DNA of 64,000 nt from Plumapathes pennacea (Eukaryota; Cnidaria; Anthozoa; Antipatharia; Myriopathidae). Below the pieces are notes generated by a model. It was not told the origin of the DNA. It saw only the letters and a program-made list of their open reading frames with translations, and made no database searches. The first letter of the stretch is position 1. Each line of letters opens with the position of its first letter. Shown here in pieces: positions 46,579-59,314 of the stretch. A program made the position numbers and the translations under genes. The stretch covers positions 14,947,578 to 15,011,577 of the forward strand of contig OZ038470.1 in NCBI GenBank assembly GCA_964036295.1. The letters are read 5' to 3'.

Positions 46579-47930
46579 ATGGTTGTGCCTAAATCGTACC
46601 AACGGGAAAGACAGCCGCGCAAGACTGAAAACGAGTTTAGACCCGATCGCCTCACGATCGAGAATCGGACGATGTCGGTAAATCCAAGATGGCTGTCTTC
46701 TGTGTATTTCGTCGAACGATGAAATGAATAAGCCTTATTGAGTTAAGTGAAATAACATGGCTTCCTTTCATCATAGTTTAGACGATTATAATACATATTG
46801 AACCTCGTGGCAAACTAAACTGTAGAAAATGTGACGTGTACGGTGTACGTGTCGTACCAACGGGAAGGACAGAGTGAAATAACTCGACTATTTTAGTCGA
46901 GGATCATTTTAAGTGAAGAGTAAGTGTATCTTCAATAAAATCAAGTGGCATCTCTTCCTTTGATGGTGATTTAGACAACTGAGGCGAACTAAACTGTGGA
47001 AAATGTGATGTGTCCTTCCCGCTGGTACCAATGTTCGGGATCCAGATAAGGATGGTCGGGGTCTTTCAAAGTAAAGAGTCGTCAAAAGTGCATATATGTG
47101 CCATGTTTTGTTTTTACATACATGCTACCAAGAACAACTTCATATTTCACCAGGGGAACTTTCTGTTCTTCTTACAGAATGGGGCATGGGCAGAAATGGG
47201 GGACGGTCAGCGGTAGAAAGCGCAGGCTCGCACAGGTGCCTTTTGATGCGCTTATCTATTCTGCTGCAACTTTTTAGACAAAAGGAAGCTATGCCAGGTG
47301 TTCAGCAATAGGTATTGATTAATACCGGGACTTTTGACAGCTCAGTTAGAAATGTCATCACAATACCCACCCTACCCCCCTGCATTTCTAGATTTTGTCA
47401 CTGTGGCCTCGATCGGACATTTTGTGGCAGAAATACTGCTGCACAGCGGTATCTCAAATCAGTAAACAAAATGGCGGTCGAAAACTGGTTATGGACGCTT
47501 TATTCTCAAAATCAGCCGATCGACGGCATATTATGGCTTTTTTGCGAGCTGATGAAACCTCCCAATTGCACCTGGAGATGGAACTCATTTCCAAGGCCTC
47601 AATTACCTCGCAAACGACGGACAAAGAGTCGATATTCATCGTAGGATGTTGGCAAGTAACCGCTCAAACACAGGGTCGAAGTTACACAGCTTCGAAATAG
47701 TGTCATGAACGAAATTTGATGCGTTTTTTAAGAGCTTGAATGGAGAAGATATTAACCACACTCAGAGGCAAAAGGAACCAAGGTACGAGCAATATTTTAG
47801 CTTGAAATTTCCAGGAGTTAAAGATGATGAATCAGGCAGCATTTTTAGATGTTGGCAAAATACACTTCTTCTGGTGAACGTAATATATTTCAACATTCAA
47901 ATATTTCTCCACTGTAATCCTTATTACGGA
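46579..47930. other. Non-coding junction region with diverged short repeats
   Basis: Right of copy C. TCGTACCAACGGGAA occurs near 46590 and 46852, and an inverted relative (TTCCCGCTGGTACCA) near 47017. AAACTGTAGAAAATGTGACG near 46820 resembles AAACTGTGGAAAATGTGATG near 46991. No gene is supported; several overlapping short frames at 47.0-47.7 kb lack domains. Confidence 0.45.
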
Positions 47931-47939
47931 CGCCATGTT

Positions 47940-48098
47940 TAAAAATCGGCAAAATAGACTCTGCGCATGCTCACGGCCATTTTGTCCCGAGCTGTGCAGA
48001 CAAAGAAATGTAGCGACGACACCATGCATGGGCAACACTGGAGAAGTCAGATCATGCAATTCAGGAAATGGAAGCAAAATTTGAAACTCCAAACCTAG
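47940..48098 (+). promoter_or_regulatory. Possible promoter and non-coding first exon of the TRAF-like gene
   Basis: Contains CTGCGCATGC (47961-47970), an NRF-1-like palindrome, followed by CGGCCATTTTG, close to a YY1 site. A strong splice donor CTAG|GTAAGT stands at 48098/48099. The layout fits a TATA-less promoter with an untranslated first exon spliced toward 49.9 kb. This is inference from motifs only. Confidence 0.3.
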
Positions 48099-48104
48099 GT
48101 AAGT

Positions 48105-49860
48105 CCAGTAAATTATTTAGCTTTGTCAGCCAGGTTGAACTTCAACACTTGAATACAGGTCACTCCACCAACCACCTCTTTATCTGTATTCTTACCTTAG
48201 TATGCCCAGTGAAATATTCTGAATATTATGATAATGGAACTACATGTACAGTATATAACAACAATAGCTAAACAAATAGCAATATTCTCCCAACAACTAT
48301 TCACTGAGGCACTGTACATGCAAGAGCCTCTGGTGAATGGTGAATGGGCAACCACTCCCTAATGCTTCAGCTTTAAAGAAAAAACAAACAATAAACGAAA
48401 CGAAACGATGATTGATGCAGTGAAAAGTCATCATACTTGATATCAAATACCAACTTCTCCACACTGTATGATAAACATCTGGTGAAATACTGAGGAAGAA
48501 AATCAAAATTTATCACTCCGGAGTTCTCACCCCGGAGTGGAGGGGTAAATGTGAACATCAATAATTTACAAGTAACTGTATAAATACAGAGCATAAAGTC
48601 TAAATGAGGAAGTTTAGGCAATGTTTTTACAAAGTTGACTGTAGCTAAATTGTTGCAATTACAGTAGGTTTGGGTCTGCTGAAGTACAATAATAGCAGAT
48701 CGATGGGATGCATAAAAAGTGAACATACAGTAACATCATATAAGTTTTATTTTGTGGACTATGCACTAATTATATTGAGGATGCATTAGATTGGGTCTAA
48801 TCCGGAATAGGAAGAGTGATACTGATTGACAAAATATTTTGCTTTGGAGCCGAATTATGTCAAGATGTATCAGAAAGTTTCGGAAAAAAAAAAAAAAAAA
48901 AAATCTCAAAAAACATTTCCCCCAGAACAAGCAAAACTTTGGATCATTTTAACTATTTCTATTCCAGATACAGTCAACCAAGCACACCCTAAGGTTTCTG
49001 TAAACTGAACAAGCAGACCAGTCTGTCTGGATCTGCATCATACTGTATGTAGCTGCATGGTAGGGTTCAATTAGTCATGTCTTTGGATCAAAGTTTGTAA
49101 ATAGGCATGCTAGAGCAACTACAAATTCAGAGCAGAAATGAATGAATCATCACCACTTGCATAGCAACCAAACAATAAAATATGAAATCCCTACAGTGAA
49201 AATATGAAGAAAGAAGAAACTTGACAGCTCTTACAGGGAAATAATGGCCATGGTTTAAAACAGATCATTCACTATAACTATTACACTGTCTAATACTTAG
49301 CATTGGGCATTATAGTATTTAGCATTGATGATTTCTGATCTTGTATTTTAAAATGTTGCATAAATTGATTTCTCAGGGTTCAAACACAACTTTAATATAA
49401 AAAATGGTGAGAATAGGGAGAGGGGAGATTGGGGTGATGATTGGGGGCTTATAAAAACTGGATGACGTTTTCTAATTTTCTTTTACCAGACTGATAGGCT
49501 TTAGGCAGGAGAGAGGGAGCACATACCTGTATATGCACCATACCTACTGTCTAAGCTGTGGAATTTTTTATCACTCTTTGAATGCTTCTACTCAGAATAA
49601 CATGACCCACCTCTTATTGGCTAAAAAAAGTGCACTTTCTTCATACTGTACATGTAAGTTGTCCCCAAATTGTGCATAATGAAAACACAAGGCTTACACA
49701 TGCAGTAGTTCAAATGGTGGTAATTACCTCGATCTCTGACTAAGGGGAGTACAGTGTAGTGTATGTGTATAGTTTATTTGAAAAATTTCCGTTCACATTT
49801 TGTAAATGACAACGAAGCTAGGAGATACGTAAGTCTTGACCTCCCAGGAATGATCACCGA
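48105..49860. other. Probable 5' intron or intergenic region before the TRAF-like gene
   Basis: AT-rich sequence with a poly(A) run at about 48883-48901 and a purine-rich patch near 49410. Open frames here are short and unsupported. No gene seen. Confidence 0.4.
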
Positions 49861-49890
49861 TTGTGAATAACCTTTTGGCATATTCCTTGC

Positions 49891-52800
49891 ATGCCAAAGG
49901 GAACTATATCTCAGGTTTCATCACAGCTCCCTGTCAGCGCGTCAAAGTATTCTAGACTCAGCTGTATTCGTCGAGGACCAGTAACACTAAGCTACAAGAT
50001 GAAAAGCAGCAGAAGCCAGCAGATACTCCAAGAGGATGAATCTGAGTTGACTGATAAATTGGACGGCAAAATTTGTGAGACTTCTCAAGTTGCCGTGCCA
50101 GATTCTGTTCAGAGAGAATGTGGTCATTGCTGCTGCAGAACTTGTCCTCACCAACCTGCAAAGTAGGTGGCACTTTGTTTGTGCAGAGCTGTGCGACTAG
50201 AGACGTAACCAAGTGTTTAAAGCCGGCCAAAGATTCTTAATTTACGGTCTTGAAAACTATACGCATTTATGATCACGACGTACCTGTAGGAATTTAACGG
50301 TCTTGACCTTTATAATGTTCCCTTTCCGGGAGGAAATTCTTTTGCCTGTCTCAGCGCTGAAACGCCCAGTTTTCTAATACTGATCATGTTTTGGATTTAG
50401 GAAAATGTAGCGTAATACTGAAAAGACTTTGAACTGCACCGGAAGTCGAAGATGCTTGCCTTCGAAACTTGAGAATTTCTTAGCTGTATAATTAACTGAA
50501 AAATGTATGTAAATCAGAGGAGATGAAGTTTCCTGATGGACCACACAGCTGAACTAATTTGCGCGCATTTTGTGGTGTACGTACAGTGTATTGAAATTCT
50601 TGTGTTGCTTTATCTTTCAGGCAAGGAACGGCCGAGTCAGAGGGGATATCCAGCTGTCTGCTGGACAGACAAGCGTCGGACGAGGTATGTCAGCACGTGC
50701 AGTGAGTTACTGCATAGTCAAAATGTATCTCATACGTATAAGACGTTGCGAATAGCAAGTCTTACTTTCGTTTCGTTTGATCATAGAGACCGGTTGACTA
50801 ACGTATTAAAACTTAGTTAATGTCTAAACACACTTAATCAATTTGTTTGTTTCATAATAAAACGAAAATATCTTCAGGAGTAATTAGTCGCCCATGACCT
50901 TTCACATTCCAGCTTGTGACGTAGCTACAGTAGACTCCATGTTATTGCTCGTTAACTGTATTCCGGCTTCTTCCTGCAATTCAAATGTATATTGTCTGTG
51001 CCAACAAAAACTGTGAGAATGCCTAACACCAGCCAGCAGATGTCATGTTTCCAGCAAAAGCCAGTCATTTCTTTGTCTGGTGTTCGGGAAAAATAAATAA
51101 AACTCATCTGCGAATATATAGCGTTCGCACTATCGGGTTATATGGCTACGGAAGTGATAATATTTACTTATTCGAGAAATTTCCTTGTTGTCAATTTGTG
51201 GGCTTTTAGTTTGAAGCACTTTTATTTTAATGGTAAAGAATAGTGCATCAACTACATAATTATGGAAGTGATGAGATCCCAGTTAATAGGTCCCTTTTAA
51301 CTTTCGTGACAGAACTTTCAGCGGGAAATGTGTGCCCCGTTTGTAAAATGATATTGGTTGAAGCGGCGCGAAGGGCATACGAGGGCGTTACTGTCGACAA
51401 TTTCTTTGCTCACTGAATAACAGCAAGCACTCGATTGAAATTGATATCATACAGTATGTATGAAGCGAGAAATTCAAGAACACAATTGCCTGCGACGAAT
51501 TCTATACTAATTTAAACGCTTGTGGTCGCAACGTCAGTTTCCCGTGGGGGGAGGGGTGGGATGGTGTTGGTGGGGGTGGCCCCGGCTAGACTTTCAACTA
51601 CCTGTGGAAATAGCGACCCATTTTATTTATATACTTCTGCATGTATTTTATTTCCCCCAAACGGTAGTCGGTTAAACAACTTTTGAAAGCCTTGGCGCCA
51701 CTGCAGCACAGGAACTTGATATACGGACAATATATTGTATGTGGCCGGTCGAATCGTCAACTTCGAGAAGGAATGTTTTTGGTTTCTCGGACCCAAACGC
51801 GTCGTGATGTATTGAAATGATAAGCACGTTCAATGTGAGAATTGAAAGTTAGACAAGTTGTCTACCCCCTCCCCCTGTGTGCCGCTACTCTTGGAGACGT
51901 TATGTATATTGTAGTTGTTAAGTGTAAGGACAGCAAAAAGGCTTGGCGTGGTAGGAGGAATGGTCAAAGAAAACCGGGGAGCAAGAACTCCCGGATCGTT
52001 GTCGTAATGATGAAGCTTAATATTACAAATAACTGGAATTCTAGAACTGTTTCTACGTAACTTTCTTTTGAGTCTTCTGTGCCATGCGTGCGAAGGCAGA
52101 TCATATATTGTCCTATTCTGATCGGCGCAGATATTGGCGTGAACCTGAGATTTAGTGACTTGATACATCTAATTAAGCTAACTTGTCTGGAAACTTTAGT
52201 AATACGGCTAGAGTGTGAGTTCAAAGAAGAAACTCTGGAGAAAAACAGTAGCGTTACACGGGTATATTGTAGGTAAGAGAACCATGTTAAGATTTAGCAA
52301 GGAAAAGGCAGTTCCACTGTTTCTCGGCATCACCGCTCGGACTGTATTTGAAGCCAAATGCCAAATATTTAACGAGTACTGGTTGCTCGCTTTATTTTAT
52401 ACAAATACCGCATAGATAACGTAAATTTGTAGTGAAACAAACTCATCTTAGACAAGTGCGAACGCTGTACATTTGTAATCGAGTATTATACTTTCATGAT
52501 GCAGTAGATTCAACCTTCGGTTTTGCTTGATATCTACATCTGCGGTGTATCGGTATGGTTTCTTGTGTACTCGTTAGCTCTTTTGGTGGAACACGGTAAG
52601 GGAAATAACACGTTCTTACTTCGTATTGAAGGATAACTTCATGCAATGTAATAGCACAAGGAAATTGTCCGAAGCCATCAAGTTTACATGTATCTTGTGC
52701 TTTGAGACGAACCCCGGAAAAGAAGGAACGCAGCAGATGTCTAGCATAATATAGAATATTTCGTTTTGTTTACGCAGAAGTCATTCATAATATTTGATGA

Positions 52801-55525
52801 AGAAACTTGCTTAACACGACAAACACAAGCTTGGCAGCCGATTTTCCTCGGAGAGTTTTGCAGCATTCGATTACACTGTGTTCCTAATATATTTAACTTC
52901 TTTCACTGACAATTTGGCTGTCAAATTCATAAACGAATGCCCAATTTTCTTAAAATAGTTTGCACTGCAAATAATGGCTATCCGCTTTGCTTCTGCGATT
53001 ACTTCAAAAGAAAATCTAACGTCTTCGTCGATTTCCGCTACTCACTCGATTGCGGTTCCGGGAGAAAAACGCGGGCTCATGTCATGGTGTTACATTTATT
53101 TTGACGTCGATTTGATGACACGAAAGTTAGAGTTTTTGTTCTTTTAGAACAACTCCAAAATCTAGCCGTGAAAAAAAGTTTTATTCGAAAATACTGAGCT
53201 CATTTTGGAATTGTAATTGGGCTAATAACGTTTTTAGAAAATCTAGTATTCTCTGAGTTTGTAAATGCTCGAATTGAGTAACATACACAGCGTAATCTAG
53301 AATACGTCATCAGAATGACGTCATTCATAGTAACCTTTGAACTTTCGTTGCAGGACCAGACAACAGAGTGTCAGTGCGAAGACTGCAGCACAGAGCATCA
53401 GAAGCAATTTACAGACGACAACTGCCCACCGAGATTACAAGTGTGTGAAGACTGCAACGATCCAGTTCAAACTAACGACATGGAGGTGAGGAGTTATCAG
53501 AATCAAGGATTTATTTATCCCCCCTTTCTTGTCAGTTATCTAAATCGAATATGACTTGAATGTGTGAACTTTTGGTCTCATTTGACAGTTGGGAGTGAAA
53601 CACTGCTGTTATAATGTACTCATTGAGACTGCTTTCATTTTAATGACAACACCTTTAAGTTTCAATTGACAGTTTCTGAGTCGAAAGTGAACACTGCTAT
53701 CGATATGTACTCAATGAGAACTTTTATGATGGCCGCAGCAGTTGGACCTGAACACGGTTATCAGAATGAGCTTTCCTTTTAGACGCCGAACCTTTGGTTT
53801 CATTAAACAGTTCAGTAGTTGGAAGTGAACACCACTGTTTTGAAAGCTTTCATCTGAGTTATCATACCTTCCATTTAATAGTGTGTACATTGTGTACAGC
53901 TATTAGAGTGGAGCTGTACTCGTGGAGAGTGCACTCAGAATTTTCACTTGATTTTTAGGTTTCATTTGACAGTTGGGGAGTTGGAAGTGAACACTGCTGT
54001 TAACTGTTTTTTTTTTTTTTTTCTTATTCAGCCAGAGACGTACACAACCGATGGATGTCTGAAGCCACAAATTAAATGCCCATTCGTGGATACCGGGCCG
54101 GGATGTGCTTTCCAGGTTTGTTTTTGTAGTAGCATTTTGGGTTGTGGCTGAGGTGACTAAAACAGGTCATTTTCGCCGGCAGAATCTGGGCGGGCTTCTT
54201 AGTTGTAATTTACTGATTCAAATTGTTGGGAAATTTAAGCGAGTATTCAAGTGAAAATGCCATTTCCGATATGCCTTTTGACTCGGTTCCAAAACAAGAC
54301 CTATGCTGAGCTTCTTTTTTTTTTTATTTATTTTTTTATGGTAATGACTTTGATTTGCATAAAAATGAACATTTAAGTGGTATCAATTTCATTACGAAAG
54401 GTTTCGCACTAGACCTCGTTTCGAAACGGAAAATGGCTTGAATGTTTTGAAGCTTTAAATAATATGGTTTCAAATTAGAAAGTATTGATTGCGATAAAGT
54501 CAATTTACTTATAGTCTTTGATGTTCACACGAATGTTCCTACCAAACTCTTGTTTCTCAATAATTCTGCACACTTTATTCACATTTTGAACTAGGAAAGC
54601 GAACATTAACTCTCGAATCTTCTCTTACACTCCTTGATTGTTCTCGTTGACCATCACAATTATAATCGTGATTAATTTTACTCTCCATCAACTTGTCACA
54701 GTTGTCATTCTTCAGTTACTCCCTTGTTACTCGTGCAACAAGGAATGTAAATATATCACATACCGGTAGATAATGCTTCTTTTTCTGGACATTACTGGAC
54801 TTTACATCGAAAAATCTCCTTCTCTGTAGGACATGGAAGAGGAAATGGAGATCCACCTCTCCGGAAACTATCAGGAACATCTGCTTCTCGCACAGAAAGA
54901 GATGTCAAGCATTAAACAGGATTTGTGCAGTTTAAAGCAAGAACTAAGTGAGGTAAGAGGCATAGAAGAGAACTTACAACAGTTAGATAAGGACGCAAAA
55001 GAACAGAACGAAACTTTGGCCATCCTCAGAAGCAAAGTTACTGAACAAGACGAGACCATAGAGAGAATCCACAACGAACAAAATGCGAGGATGGAAGCCG
55101 CGGAGGAGAAAATACAACTTGTAAGTGAAGCTGAAGACTACAAGAGCAACGGCCTTGTCCATGGATCAGTCGCTCCCTGGAATAAGAGCAGCAAGGAGAA
55201 TTTGGAAATGTCGCTTCTAGAGACGTTCCAGCGACTTGATCGACTGGAGCGAGAGAACAAAGAGCTGAAGACCACGTTGGATGTGATCAACCGAGGCCTG
55301 TCCACTGTGCAGAAAGACTATCGCGGGCTCACTGTTACCATGGTGCAACACCGAGAAGAACTTGGTGCCCTCGATCGAAGGACGTCGTACCTGGGCGAGA
55401 GCAAATCCGAGCCTTGCTTGGCTTCTGGAGATTCCGGATGGAGACGCTTTCGCAGGAGATTTGTGAGGTTGTTTCAACGTCCTCGCCGTGGCGAGGGTTG
55501 GATGAATGAAAATCTGCAAAAATGA
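49891..55525 (+). CDS. TRAF-like adaptor: degenerate RING, TRAF zinc finger, coiled coil, no MATH domain
   Basis: Predicted 415 residues from five exons: 49891-50162, 50621-50684, 53354-53485, 54032-54115, 54830-55525. All junctions are GT/AG and frame is kept. Residues about 75-90 read ICETS..RECGHCCCRTC, which lines up with the TRAF RING (Cys-x2-Cys .. Glu-Cys-Gly-His .. Cys-x2-Cys). Two ligand positions look replaced (Ser in the first pair, and only one Cys in GISSC for the last pair). Cys-rich zinc-finger parts follow (CQCEDCSTEH, NCPPRLQVCEDC), then KCPFVDTGPGCAFQ and a His shortly after, as in the last TRAF-type zinc finger. The last exon is a long coiled coil (about residues 200-360) and ends in a very basic tail (WRRFRRRFVRLFQRPRR) instead of a MATH domain. 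Upstream of the chosen ATG an in-frame TGA lies at about 49873. Expected role: adaptor or ubiquitin-pathway partner in TNF-receptor or innate immune signalling, cytoplasmic. Exact paralog is not assigned; without MATH it may act as a decoy or scaffold. Confidence 0.72.
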
Positions 55526-57251
55526 TCTGATACCCTCATCACGTTGGTGGTTACATAGATGTCGCGAAACAGAATTTTGCTTTGTGCTAGCTTTGCATTT
55601 TTTCTTTTTGCTTTTCTACACTTTAGCACTGGTTATGGACATACTTCACCATAACATTGTTTTGCATATTATAAGTCAGTGTGTGTGAGGCAAAACTATC
55701 ATTGAGTCCTTTTCGCATGATTGTCGAAAGTAATTGTGTGATTATTTTGGTGTTTGCTGCGCTTTCCGATAGTATCAGTAAGTTATTTAGTTTTATTTTA
55801 CACTTTTTGATCGAAATTAGTAAAGTTTTGTGTATTTCGATCTGCCGTTACACCCCGGTATTTCATTTTGAGAAGGTAAACAACGTGATAGTAGATTATT
55901 GTAAAATGCCAATCAGTCTGTTAGACCTGGACCAAAACGCGTTTATGAACTGCACATAATCTACATCTATTCAGAAACACAGTCTGGAGCAACTGAAGAA
56001 TGTAGATGGACAATTTGAATGGATTTGTGATAGAGGTTACGTAGGCTGCTTTTCTGGTCAATTTATTGTTTGACGATTCGGGAATGTTCGTTGAATATGA
56101 GCAAACATAAATGTCTTCTTTATTTGACCAAGAGGTCTAAATTTTTGCTGATGAGTTGGCTGCAAGCATTAGCTAAACAAACTCTCTAGTCGACGAGTTT
56201 AAATTAGAACAAAAACAAACAAAAAGAACAAAAAGAACTGGCGTGCAGGGCTACTTGCAGGTGGATCCCAACAAAGGAACCCGGAGAAGCCAAGTATACG
56301 CAACTCCCAAAACGTAAACTTTTCGGACTAGAATTGAGTCATTCAAAATACCTAAAATAAAGTAAAGCGTTATCATCAATCCGCTCTGAATCTAAAGTTG
56401 ATGCGAGTATGCTCAACGAATGTTTAGGCTGATGCCCTTTGTACACCAAATGAACCTTTTAATCTTTCAGGAGCTCTCTTTTTGATCTAAAATATTGTGG
56501 CGTTCATTAGCATAATTATGATATTATTACATGTGGCAACTGACCGCTATGATTGCGGCTATTAAGGGCTCGCTCACAGTTGGATTGCTAAAGTGGGATT
56601 GATTCAAGATTGGTACTGATATCGTATTGGCGCGTGTTTACACTGTCTAGAAACACTCAGACTTTTAGGAGTCTTATGTTAACCTACTAATTTTAGCATG
56701 TTATTATTTTATTTCGGTTTAGTAGACATATTTAATCTCATTTGAGAAAACTCGTGTTACTAGGAGTAGACGTATTTTGCCATTTTTGTAGTTTCATAAT
56801 ACCAGTCATGTAGAAAATATTGATTTCATTTAAGTACATATTGCTTCGATTTCACCGAGACTTGCGTAATATTAGTATACCTTTTAACGGCTGGTACACG
56901 CTAGTGGCAGAAGCATATAAAACGCATTCACAAACACAAGTTAAATTAGGTGTGTAAAACGGATGAAGCGAGCACAGGTGCAAGCACAAGGGAAAAGAAA
57001 TGTAATACAAGCATACAAGATCAATTTGTAACCAGTTATTCCATTTCTTTGTCGGTCATTTTGAAATCTATGCTTGTACCCAGACTGCGCGCTGATGATG
57101 AGGGAAGTACTGGGCATGCGTACATGTTTGTTATTTTGCTTATGCTTGCGTCGTACATGTGAACCGGCCCTGAATATACAAATATATCTCGATATATATT
57201 AGTTTGTGTATAATTATGTGATCGCTCTTAGTTTCCTGACATATTTTGATG
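55526..57251 (+). other. Probable long 3' UTR of the TRAF-like gene
   Basis: About 1.7 kb from the stop codon to the first well-placed AATAAA at 57252. AT-rich, with no conserved reading frame. It may include unrelated intergenic sequence. Confidence 0.35.
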
Positions 57252-57257
57252 AATAAA
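57252..57257 (+). terminator. Candidate poly(A) signal of the TRAF-like gene
   Basis: AATAAA in the context TGATGAATAAAGGCG. Confidence 0.35.
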
Positions 57258-57279
57258 GGCGATTTTATAGAACGCTAGG

Positions 57280-59314
57280 AGGCCTCTGCTCTTTATTCTA
57301 ATGACTGAGCACACAACGAATGCAAGAACTAGGGCTAAAGTATTTTTGACTCTTATTTGGATGTGAGAATTTTTGAATGTGTAAATGTTTAGTTCGTAGC
57401 ACAGTTTGAAACTTTGACGTAAACTGGAAACTCATTGCGGACACCTTTGTGTATTTTTTTCGTGCATACAATATATCATGGATTACGTGTACATCACATC
57501 TGTAAATTTCGGCAGTATGCTGAGAGGGATAAGTCAAATACTGAGTTTTAGTGTGTGCGCAGCCTACTGCTTGCCATAACGTAGTAAACAGTTTGACAGG
57601 TCTCATCCTGCCACTTTAATTTCGAACGTCCATCAGAAACACAGACAACTTAACTGCACAGGGCAGCTGAACTAAAACGGATTATTGCGAGTGTGTCATT
57701 GACATACGAAACGAACGCAGAATTTGCTTCTTTGCGAAAACGTTCTTAAATTCTTTTATCATTCTGTACGATTGTGGGTATAATGCGTGGGTAAATTTCT
57801 CGTAACATTAAGATTGTGCGCCGAAAAGAAAGTGCCAAAATTTGGATTTGGAACAAGCAACGAACAAGCATTGAGATAATCGCCTTCGCAAGGCGGAGTT
57901 GAGGTACAAAAGATTTATTACTTAGACCTTTATTTTAAAAAACATGAAAAGTGCCTTTCATCTTTTTCAAAGGTAGTGCATTTTCTATTTACTTTAAATT
58001 CTAACACTAGGCGAACTTGCTCATTCGTGGTACAAGGATTCACGTAATTAGATATTGTATTTGGTGTGTATCCTTGGCTTGCCCTTTTCGAAGTGGAATT
58101 ATAAAACCGTCTAAGTTTCTTGCAAACCGAACTGGAATGAAATACCCGGACATCTATGTGTTCCTAATGCATGCTGATTAGCAGCAAACATCAAACTGTA
58201 TGGACGAGCTTAAATTTCGTTTTGCATCGATTCGTTTAGCGACTGGAAATGTGTCACACGACATAACTGTATATTTGGATGTTGGTGCTGTTGTTAGCTT
58301 TCATTTTTTGCTTTCTGAATTTAGGCTAGAAAGCCTTTGGGCAGCTTGTTAGCTTTACCATTATTGAGGGCTGTTGCACCTGTCTGTGTTGAGTGGCAGC
58401 TTCAAAATGAATGTTTATGTCTTTGTCGAAATGGGGTCGTTTCGGTGCATTTAGATACATGGAGATAAAGCCAACTACATTAGCTTGTTTTGACACCCAA
58501 TTCTCTTGAACTTGTTTAAATTGCCCTTTCGACGCGATGAACCGATTTCTTAGCATTTCCGCTCATTATAGTTGCCGCTGTCAGTTGTCATGTTTTGCGG
58601 TTAACAATGCGGGCATATTCAATCTTATGCCTGTTTTGTGAAGTAATAAACAAGGCAATTGTGATCAGGCAATCAAAGGACATCTTGATCCTCAAAAACT
58701 TGAATGTGTATTCCTATTGCCTTTTATTAGGCTGCTTAATTTTGTGTAACAGACCACTTTTGAGATGCCAATTGCCTCTGTTTCATAGCGCCGGGCCTAG
58801 TGCGAAGACTTTCTTATGAAAATGATTTTACTCGCATATTCATTTTCATGCAGATTAAACTCATTTTCATAAGAACGGTTTTGCAGTGGGCATCGTGTTG
58901 AAACAGGCAACAAGCGTCTTGCAAATGGTATAATACAGATTAAATGCTCTCATCGCTGCGTACAACTTGTAAGTACAGCTGAATTATACTCTTTTCACCT
59001 TAGGTGTGTCATTGTTATTGTTAGAATACGAATATAGTTCGATAGCCTGTTATTTTGCAGTACATAAGCGAATTGATTTCGGAAACAAATTGTCAAACCA
59101 GAAAAAAAACATTGTGAAGCACATGCACCGAGTTCAATGTAGAATTTTGTCTGACAAAAATCGCCGTCCTAAAATACACGAGGAGTCTGATTTCTTTTGA
59201 TTTAAAGAATGACAATGCAATCAAACAATTTGTGGCTTATTTGGAATGATCATGAAACTCCTTTACAGCTCTAAAAACCAAGGACCGAAAAGAGTGAAAA
59301 TTCTACACTAAAAC
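57280..59314. other. Intergenic region before the MAM gene
   Basis: About 2 kb, AT-rich, with only short unsupported frames on both strands. The promoter of the MAM gene should lie near the right end, but no clear TATA box was seen. Confidence 0.4.

Noticed and set aside
48068-48098. A short coding start (MEAKFETPNLG) spliced to the TRAF-like gene.
   Set aside because: The donor is phase 1, and no acceptor near 49.9 kb continues an open frame from it; reading into 49921 in that phase meets a stop quickly.
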